A stretch of 46,197 nt of DNA. Source: Chitinophagales bacterium (lineage in GTDB: Bacteria > Bacteroidota > Bacteroidia > Chitinophagales > Chitinophagaceae). The notes under the pieces were generated by a model, which was given only the letters and a program-made list of their open reading frames with translations, was not told the origin of the DNA and did no database searches. Each line of letters begins with the position of its first letter. Positions within the stretch are counted from its first letter, which is position 1. This document shows, one piece after another, positions 34,118 through 40,220 of the stretch. The stretch lies in assembly GCA_025353485.1 (NCBI GenBank), contig JANXQO010000040.1, positions 1 through 46,197 on the forward strand, given 5' to 3'. A program made the position numbers and the translations under genes.

Positions 34118-35350
34118 ATGAAAAAATATTTAGCAACTCTCTGCCTTCTGCATTTATTTTTTAATATGGCAATTGCTCAAACTAAAATAATCCCCGGCGC
34201 TGAAAGAGTGGATGTATATGTGCCGATGTTGAAAGGTAAGTCCGTAGCTGTTTTCGCCAATCAAACATCCATGGTTGCCAATACACATTTGGTTGATACG
34301 CTTGTAAAACGGGGTATTAAAGTTGTAAAAATATTCAGCCCGGAACATGGCTTTAGAGGCAAGGCAGATGCCGGTGAAAAAGTAGGAGACTATACTGATG
34401 AGAAAACCGGGATTCGTGTAATATCATTGTATGGCAGCAAGCGCCGCCCCTCTGATGAAGACCTTAAAGATGTGGATATAATGATTTTTGATATTCAGGA
34501 TGTGGGTGTTCGTTTTTACACTTACATTTCTTCGCTGCAGGAATATATGGAAGCGGCATTTGAGAACAGCAAACCTTTGTTAGTGCTTGACCGCCCCAAT
34601 CCAAATGGGTTTTATGTAGATGGGCCGGTGCTTGATCCGAAATTTAAAAGTTTTGTTGGTATGCAGCCCGTGCCTGTTGTGTATGGCTTAACTATCGGTG
34701 AATATGCGATGTTGATATCCGGCGAAAAATGGCTAACAGAAAGGGCAAATAAAAAAGAAGAGTATTATAAACACGCTCAAAATTCAAAGGACACACCTTT
34801 TCATTTTTTGGTTATCAAATGCAAAAATTATGATCATACAAGCAAATATATTTTACCGGTAAAACCTTCTCCCAATCTTCCGGAAATTCAATCCGTTTAT
34901 TGGTATGCATCTACCTGTTTTTTTGAAGGTACAGTTTTAAGCGAGGGGAGGGGAACGCCTAAACCATTTCAATATTTTGGTCATCCATCTTTGCCAAAAA
35001 AACTTTTTAGTTTTACGCCACACAGTATGGAAGGCGCTAAAGATCCCAAACAAAAAGATCAATTATGTTATGGATGGAATTTATCTGGCACGCCTGAAGA
35101 AGTATTAAAGAAAGTAAATAACAGGATACAATTAAAGTGGATCATTGGGGCTTATAAATTATTTCCTGATAAAACTAAATTTTTTCTCAACACCAAATCG
35201 CTTAACAGGCTTGCCGGTAATGATGTTTTAATGCAACAGATAATTGAGGGAAAATCAGAAGCTGAAATTAGAAAAAGCTGGGAGCCTGCATTAGGTAATT
35301 ACAAAGAGATAAGAAAGAAATATTTGTTGTATAAAGATTTTGCTCCCTGA
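34118..35350 (+). CDS. Exo-beta-N-acetylmuramidase NamZ-like (DUF1343)
   Basis: The 410-residue protein starts with a signal peptide (MKKYLATLCLLHLFFNMAIAQ), so it acts in the periplasm or outside. The body matches the DUF1343/NamZ family: SVAVFANQTSMV, KVVKIFSPEHGFRGKADAG, DIMIFDIQDVGVRFYTYISS, LLVLDRPNPNGFYVDGPVLD and VYWYASTCFFEGTVLSEGRG. Characterised NamZ (GH171) removes N-acetylmuramic acid from the non-reducing ends of peptidoglycan fragments, in cell-wall recycling; Bacteroidota members often carry it. Its length is normal. fmt follows on the same strand, with 29 bases from this stop to the fmt start chosen here. Confidence 0.9.
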   Translation: MKKYLATLCLLHLFFNMAIAQTKIIPGAERVDVYVPMLKGKSVAVFANQTSMVANTHLVDTLVKRGIKVVKIFSPEHGFRGKADAGEKVGDYTDEKTGIRVISLYGSKRRPSDEDLKDVDIMIFDIQDVGVRFYTYISSLQEYMEAAFENSKPLLVLDRPNPNGFYVDGPVLDPKFKSFVGMQPVPVVYGLTIGEYAMLISGEKWLTERANKKEEYYKHAQNSKDTPFHFLVIKCKNYDHTSKYILPVKPSPNLPEIQSVYWYASTCFFEGTVLSEGRGTPKPFQYFGHPSLPKKLFSFTPHSMEGAKDPKQKDQLCYGWNLSGTPEEVLKKVNNRIQLKWIIGAYKLFPDKTKFFLNTKSLNRLAGNDVLMQQIIEGKSEAEIRKSWEPALGNYKEIRKKYLLYKDFAP

Positions 35351-35368
35351 TCCTCTAAGTGTGTTTCT

Positions 35369-35376
35369 TACATTTG
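35369..35376 (+). promoter_or_regulatory. TAnnTTTG promoter box before fmt
   Basis: TACATTTG matches the consensus and lies three bases before the ATG at 35380. That gives a predicted leaderless transcript and supports 35380 as the fmt start rather than the ATG at 35359, which lies upstream of the box. Confidence 0.35.
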
Positions 35377-35379
35377 CTT

Positions 35380-36360
35380 ATGGATGAAACTATTTATTCC
35401 CCCTTCAGGGAAATTGAAAAGCTGCGAATTATTTTTATGGGTACGCCAGAATTTGCTGTGCCTTCACTAGATAAATTATTGCGGACAGGCTATAATATTG
35501 TTGGTGTAATAACAGCGCAGGATAAACCTGCCGGCAGAGGAATGACTTTGCAGCAAAGCGCAATAAAAAAATTTGCTGTAGAAAAGGGATTGAAAATAGT
35601 ACAGCCTGAAAAATTAAAAGCCCCGGATTTTTTAAAAGAATTACAGGAGTTAAAAGCTGATCTGCAAATAGTAGTTGCTTTTAGAATGCTGCCGGAAGTT
35701 GTATGGAATATGCCACCCATGGGAACGATTAATCTTCATGCATCTTTGTTGCCTCAATACCGCGGCGCTGCCCCAATTAATTGGGCAATAATTAATGGTG
35801 AAAAAACAACGGGGGCAACAACATTTAAACTGCAACATCAAATTGATACAGGCAATATTTTATTGCAACAAAAAATAAAGATTGATGATGATGAAACCGC
35901 AGGAGAATTGCATGACAGCATGAAAGAGATCGGCGCTCATCTTTTAGTAAGAACTGTAAATGGATTAGTCGCAGGAACACTTAAAGAAACTCCGCAGTCG
36001 TCTCTCTCCCCTTTCGGGGGAGAGCCGGAGAAGGGGTTTTATGCACCCAAACTCTCCACAGAAACTTCAAAAATTAACTGGAACAAAAATGTTGATGAAG
36101 TGTATGATCTCATTCGCGGGCTGTCACCTTATCCTGCAGCATTTACTTTTTTAAATGGTAAAACTTTAAAAATTTACAAAGCAAAAAAACAAATTATTCA
36201 CCCTTCAATTACTACAGGTGAATATGAAACAGATAAAAAAACATTTTTAAAATTCGCCTGTATAAACGGTTATATTCTGATTACAGAATTACAATTAGAA
36301 GGGAAAAAGAAAATTACTATTGAAGAATTTTTAAGAGGGTACCACTATTTGGTTTGGTAG
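35380..36360 (+). CDS. fmt: Methionyl-tRNA formyltransferase
   Basis: The protein (326 residues from the ATG at 35380; the frame opens at 35359) has LRIIFMGTPEFAVPSL, ITAQDKPAGRGMTLQQ, the formyl-transfer site INLHASLLPQYRGAAPINWAI (Asn, His, and SLLPxYRGAAP), HQIDTGNILLQQ, and the C-terminal tRNA-binding domain (IRGLSPYPAAFT). It formylates initiator Met-tRNA using 10-formyl-THF. Two stretches look inserted: TIYSPFREIEK before LRIIFMG, and SSLSPFGGEPEKGF between ETPQ and YAPKLS. The second is encoded by a palindrome at 36001-36036. Without them the length falls back to ~300, near the family norm of ~310. Confidence 0.95.
   Translation: MDETIYSPFREIEKLRIIFMGTPEFAVPSLDKLLRTGYNIVGVITAQDKPAGRGMTLQQSAIKKFAVEKGLKIVQPEKLKAPDFLKELQELKADLQIVVAFRMLPEVVWNMPPMGTINLHASLLPQYRGAAPINWAIINGEKTTGATTFKLQHQIDTGNILLQQKIKIDDDETAGELHDSMKEIGAHLLVRTVNGLVAGTLKETPQSSLSPFGGEPEKGFYAPKLSTETSKINWNKNVDEVYDLIRGLSPYPAAFTFLNGKTLKIYKAKKQIIHPSITTGEYETDKKTFLKFACINGYILITELQLEGKKKITIEEFLRGYHYLVW
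36001..36036. repeat. GC-rich palindromic element inserted in frame in fmt
   Basis: CTCTCCCC (36004-36011), loop TTTC plus one unpaired G, and GGGGAGAG (36017-36024) form a near-perfect hairpin, followed by CCGGAGAAGGGG. It encodes SLSPFGGEPEKG between the two Fmt domains and resembles the intergenic copies at 28501 and 29093. Confidence 0.75.
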
Positions 36361-36361
36361 T

Positions 36362-36391
36362 TTATAAACAAAAGCCGGAAGCATATCCGGC
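36362..36391 (-). terminator. Hairpin between fmt and the convergent unknown gene
   Basis: GCCGGA (36374-36379) pairs with TCCGGC (36386-36391) over a 6-base loop. Read on the minus strand, the stem is followed by TTTTGTTT, giving a modest rho-independent terminator for the gene ending at 36423. On the plus strand the tail is not T-rich. Confidence 0.5.
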
Positions 36392-36422
36392 ATTAATAAA
36401 TGTAATAATTGGGTAAAATTTA

Positions 36423-36800
36423 TTATTGTTTTTTTACAACGAATGTTGTGTTCAGGAAAATTTCAAAGGGATCAGATTCTTTGCCAATATGCATTATTAC
36501 TTTATCGCTGCATTGAGGATTTGTAGTCTTGCCACCTGCCATAGTAAATTCATTCTTTTCCTTAAACGAGCCTTTTATCATTTGCTGTGCTTTAAAAATC
36601 GGATATTCCATCCACCTTATAAGAGGCAAAACAGCTATTACCATATATATTTCCCTGTTTTCAACTGCCTCTGAAAAATCAACAAGTGCAGGGTTTATAA
36701 ACAGTTTTATTTTTTCTCCATCAAGATCATAATCCGCATCAACAGGAATATTAAAATAAGCAGGTGTAGCAATACCCCTGGCAACTGCGCCAAACCCCAT
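36423..36800 (-). CDS. Hypothetical protein, possibly a gene fragment
   Basis: The start is placed at the ATG at 36800 (125 residues, MGFGAVARGIATPAYFNIPV); the frame continues 13 codons upstream over a remnant on the other strand. The protein has no signal peptide or membrane helix. It looks like a cut-off beta-rich domain (YFNIPVDADYDLDGEKIKLF, YMVIAVLPLIRWMEYPIFKA). I do not recognise it. The abrupt beginning beside decayed sequence suggests it may be the surviving 3' part of a longer gene. Confidence 0.5.
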   Translation of the reverse strand: MGFGAVARGIATPAYFNIPVDADYDLDGEKIKLFINPALVDFSEAVENREIYMVIAVLPLIRWMEYPIFKAQQMIKGSFKEKNEFTMAGGKTTNPQCSDKVIMHIGKESDPFEIFLNTTFVVKKQ

Positions 36801-36806
36801 CTTATC

Positions 36807-37013
36807 ATGTTGGCAGACGATCAGGTAAAAAAAATACAAACCGCAGTTAAAGACCTTGCTAAAAAACTAAATGATGCTGTTATTTATGCTCAATAATTTT
36901 TTGCAGGTGAAGTAATAGATGTAGATTGAATAACCGGTGGGTATAATTTTCAGCATGCATGGACAAGCGGATGGATAGCAGGGAAGGCAATTGGTGAAAG
37001 ATCACTCAAATAA
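36807..37013 (+). pseudogene. Remnant of a BaiN/HI0933-like flavoprotein C terminus
   Basis: One plus-strand frame, with TAA at 36894-36896 and TGA at 36927-36929 inside it, reads ...[37 protein letters not shown]. The [29 protein letters not shown] stretch is the FAD-binding C terminus of HI0933/BaiN-family flavoproteins, in which the first internal TGA would be a Gly codon. The ~30 codons before the TAA do not obviously belong to that family. The rest of the enzyme is absent. It is a decayed relic. Confidence 0.65.
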
Positions 37014-37078
37014 ATTTTCGACTGAGGTATCAGGTTTACAATCTGTTGTATGGAGTTTTTTATAATGGCATTCTGTTT

Positions 37079-37939
37079 TTATTTTATCTCACTAACAACA
37101 GAAGGAATTTCTATTGAGAATAATGGGTCGATTTCATTTTTTATTCGGGAAACTATATCAGAATAATTCATTCTGATATAGTTGTGCATGTGCGTAAGTG
37201 GATGATTATACTCATTCATTTTTTCAACCATTTGCTTTAATGGTGCATATTCAATCGGTGGGATATTTAACGTATATTCTTTTCCTTGTTGCTCGCATTC
37301 TTTATTGTATTCACTAATCATATTTAATAATTCCTGTTCAATATGACTATTGTCTTTTAGGGGATTCATAAAGCATTTTAAAGATCGGGCGGTAAAGCAT
37401 GCATCTATTAGTTCCATATTAAATTCTTGACTTATTAGTCCAAAGATTATATGAATGAGGTCGTGGAGTATTTGAAATTCAAAAAATGTTCTTGGAGCAT
37501 CATATGGTTCTTGCCCAGCGATTATTAAATTATATCCATCATTCCAATCCGAGCGATTGGTATGTGCGACAAAATTATTTCTATACTTTTTTATTTCTGA
37601 CCAACGCTTAAGTGTCTTTAAAAATGGAGTAATAATTTTGTGCAAATTTTCGATCCGGCTCCAATATTGTTGTTCTATTGGCTTTAACTGTCTCTTGCTT
37701 TTCTTTTTTAATGCGTTTCTATTATTTATTTCGCGGAAATAGGTCTCATATTCATCTAGGAAAGAATTTGTTTCTAATATAATGTAGTTTCTATAACTTC
37801 CAACAAATGGATTTGAATAGGTTTCGATTCCAGATTGAGGGAATTGCTTGAATTGAAAAAATAGTCTTTCCAAATTTTGAAAGCTTTCAAATAAAATGAA
37901 GAGAGAAGAATGGAAATTTGAAATTTTATTCATATTCAA
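37079..37939 (-). CDS. HEPN-like protein (AbiU2-type Rx5H motif)
   Basis: This 286-residue mostly helical protein contains EIKKYRNNFVAHTNRSDWND, with Arg120 and His126 in an R-x5-H arrangement like the RNase motif of HEPN domains (compare AbiU2: RNxxxAH). A flanking helix pair (~95-118 and ~150-175) would complete the four-helix HEPN core. The C-terminal ~100 residues have no recognisable motif. HEPN proteins are commonly RNases in toxin or phage-defence systems; that role is inferred. It starts 28 bases after the end of the WG-repeat gene, on the same strand, so it is probably the third gene of that cassette and the only intact one. Confidence 0.6.
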   Translation of the reverse strand: MNMNKISNFHSSLFILFESFQNLERLFFQFKQFPQSGIETYSNPFVGSYRNYIILETNSFLDEYETYFREINNRNALKKKSKRQLKPIEQQYWSRIENLHKIITPFLKTLKRWSEIKKYRNNFVAHTNRSDWNDGYNLIIAGQEPYDAPRTFFEFQILHDLIHIIFGLISQEFNMELIDACFTARSLKCFMNPLKDNSHIEQELLNMISEYNKECEQQGKEYTLNIPPIEYAPLKQMVEKMNEYNHPLTHMHNYIRMNYSDIVSRIKNEIDPLFSIEIPSVVSEIK

Positions 37940-37967
37940 TTTGACTTATTGTGAGTTCCATCTTTGA

Positions 37968-39177
37968 TTAATCTTCCCAAAACTTTACTCCTTGCTTATT
38001 AATATATCCTCCATCAGAAAATTCCTCTTTAACTTTACAAAAACCGTTATGAAATGATTCAATGGCTTTAAAAGAACAAGGAATTACTATTTCACCATTG
38101 GTGTTTAGAAAACCATATTCTTTATCAATCCTTACACCCGCTAATCCTTCACAAAATGAATATGCATCATTAAATATGCAAGGACTAATTTCATTTCCTT
38201 TTAAATTACAAAAACCATATTTATAGGCGTAATCCTAGTGCTGCTTCTCCATTCTGCAAATCAATATCATCATATTTTATAGGAATAATAATATTTCCCT
38301 CCTTATCAATTAACCCCCACTTATCCCTTATTTCCACTTCCGCTACTCCATTATAATATTCACCTGAAAAATCATATTGTAACCGTATTCTTACTTGTCC
38401 ATCTTTACCTATAAAACCATATTTACCATTGGTTTTTACTCTAGCTAATCCTTCCGAAAAGCTGAATGCATCATCATATTGAAAAGCTATCACAACTTGT
38501 CCATCTTTATCTATAAAACCATATTTACCATTGGTTTTTACTCCAGCTAATCCTTCCGAAAAACTGAATGCACCATCATATTAAAAAGCTATCACAACTT
38601 GTCCATTTTTATCTATAAAACCATATTTACCATTGGTTTTTACTCCAGCTAATCCTTCCGAAAAAAAGCTGTATGCATCATCATATTGAAAAGCTATCAC
38701 AACTTGTCCATCTTCATTTATGTAACCCCATTTGCCATTGAATTCTACCCATGCTAATCCTTCAGAGTACCAGAAACCTACACTTGAACTAAGATAATAT
38801 TTGCAAGGGACGATTATTTCACCTGCAATATTTATTCTTCCCCATTTACTTCCTAATTTAACATCAGCTATTCCCTTTTTAAAATTTCGTATAGTTTCAT
38901 AAACTATTGGAATTACTATACTCCCTCTTGTATTAATACAGCCATATTTATCATTTAATCTAACTGTTGCTAATCCTTCAGAAAATAGCTCTGCATAATC
39001 ATAAATACATTCGATTATAATATTTTTATCGGGTGTACAGAAACCCCATTTATCTTTTTTACGGTATGGGATTAATTGTGGGTTACTTAATGCTAATAGT
39101 TTTTTTGTTATATCAATTGCTTTCCCAACATGCTTTACCAGACCTCCTTCATATTTGATCAGGTTATTATTTTCCAT
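37968..39177 (-). pseudogene. WG-repeat protein gene, broken by a stop codon and a frameshift
   Basis: The intact reading would be ~402 residues of WG beta-propeller-like repeats: each ~34 residues with (K/D)KWGFI(D/N)xxGxxVIPxxYDDAxxFSEGLAxV. From the ATG at 39177 the frame runs to TAA at 38581-38583, where the neighbouring tandem copies have CAA (FQYDDA). It resumes at once and continues to ~38226. There, one extra base shifts the frame (NGEAALGLR then YKYGFCNLKGN), and the gene ends properly in INKQGVKFWED and TAA at 37968-37970. WG-repeat proteins are presumed binding scaffolds. The start overlaps the J-domain gene by 11 bases. Error in the assembly cannot be excluded. Confidence 0.8.
38394..38703. 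repeat. Three near-identical ~102-bp tandem repeats in the WG gene
   Basis: The word CTTGTCCAT recurs at 38394, 38496, 38598 and 38703 (spacings 102, 102 and 105), and the intervening sequences are nearly identical, encoding KYGFI(D/G)KxGQV...YD(D/G)AFSFSEGLA. This indicates recent expansion by slippage or recombination. The 105-base unit has one extra codon. Confidence 0.85.
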
Positions 39178-40069
39178 TTTCCAATTCTTTTAATTGGTCA
39201 GCTAATTTTCGTTTATTTTCTTTAAAGTAATCCTCCCAATTATCCATACTACTAATAGTTGTAAAGGCTTCACTATCTTTTATAATGATAATTTCTTTTT
39301 TCAATTCTTTAATACGTAAACGGAGGTTTTCAATCTCAGTTTTTAATAAATGATTTTCATTAATTGCTTCTGATTTACTTACAAAAAAATCGCCTCTCTC
39401 CAAATCCTCAAGTATTTCTTTTACTCTATTCAAATCATTTCTTTCATAAGCTGCATTTAATTCCGCAAATAATTTATCAGCCAACTCTTTTTATTCTTCA
39501 CTAACTACATCAGGATGGCAAAGCTTGCTTGCTTTTCTATACATCCTTTTTTGTTCCTTTTGTTCTTCATCCGTTAGTTCTGTAATCGTTTCATTTTTTG
39601 TTATGTCGTATTCACGGCTATATTCATTGTAATCTTTTTCTGCCTCCGCTTGCTCCGGTGTTCCTTTTACTTTTTGCTTTCTAAACCTGAGTATTTTTAA
39701 AATGAGTTCTCCTAATTCCTTATTATGTCTTACTCCAAATTCATGGATTAACTTTTCTAAATCTGCTTTTTCGTAAGACAGCCTATTTAACTCTGCTTCC
39801 AATGATTTTGCTTCTAATTTTAACCCTTCAATTTCAGGGTCACTATATTTTGATAATTGATAATGTGAGTTAAGAAATTCTTCAATACTCTTTATGGATT
39901 TGCCTTAGGATTTTTCTTGAAGAAGAATTATAATTTCTTTTATTTCTTCGCCTGGTTGCAGTTTTTCTAATTTGGTTATCTGTTCCGTAATGTCTTCTTC
40001 TTCTTCAAGAGCTATTAGTGTTTTAATCAGTTCAAGTCTCTTAATTATTTTAATTAAATTTAATGACAT
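39167..40069 (-). pseudogene. J-domain coiled-coil protein gene with two in-frame TAA codons
   Basis: One continuous frame of 301 codons, from the ATG at 40069 to the stop at 39167, is interrupted by TAA at 39905-39907 and 39491-39493. The encoded protein is a long charged coiled coil (MSLNLIKIIKRLELIKTLIA, then LEAKSLEAELNRLSYEKADL). It leads into a J-domain helix with the diagnostic HPD (KRMYRKASKLCHPDVVSEE), a continuing helix (ELADKLFAELNAAYERNDLN) and a second coiled coil (LKTEIENLRLRIKELKKEII). Uninterrupted homology-like continuity across both stops argues for one gene rather than three. J domains recruit Hsp70 (DnaK). It overlaps the WG gene by 11 bases. Confidence 0.7.
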
Positions 40070-40164
40070 TGCGTTAATTGGTATTAAAGAAGCAGTGAGG
40101 TTTTTCTTTTAAAGATAATTTTATTTCTCAATTAGTTCTTTTATAAACCCGCTTGCGATTCAAT

Positions 40165-40198
40165 ACATAAAAAATCCCACTGCTTTCGCAATGGGATT
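40165..40198 (-). terminator. Rho-independent terminator of rpsA
   Basis: An 11-bp stem (40173-40183 with 40188-40198, one G-U pair) with a GAAA tetraloop on the minus strand is followed by a T run (A run at 40168-40174 on the plus strand). It lies 22 bases after the rpsA stop codon. Confidence 0.88.
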
Positions 40199-40220
40199 GT
40201 ATAAATTATAAAGAAGAATA

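Noticed and set aside
35359-35379. ATG at 35359 as the fmt start
   Set aside because: It lies upstream of the best promoter box, and the residues it adds (MCFLHLL) have no counterpart in Fmt; 35380 is preferred, though neither is proven.
38394-38703. Regular ~102-base spacing resembling a CRISPR-like array
   Set aside because: The whole unit repeats, not a short repeat with unique spacers, and it translates into WG repeats in one frame.
37968-40069. UAA recoded as glutamine in the J/WG genes
   Set aside because: Many intact genes in the window end normally in TAA, and the WG gene also has a frameshift, so decay explains the stops better.
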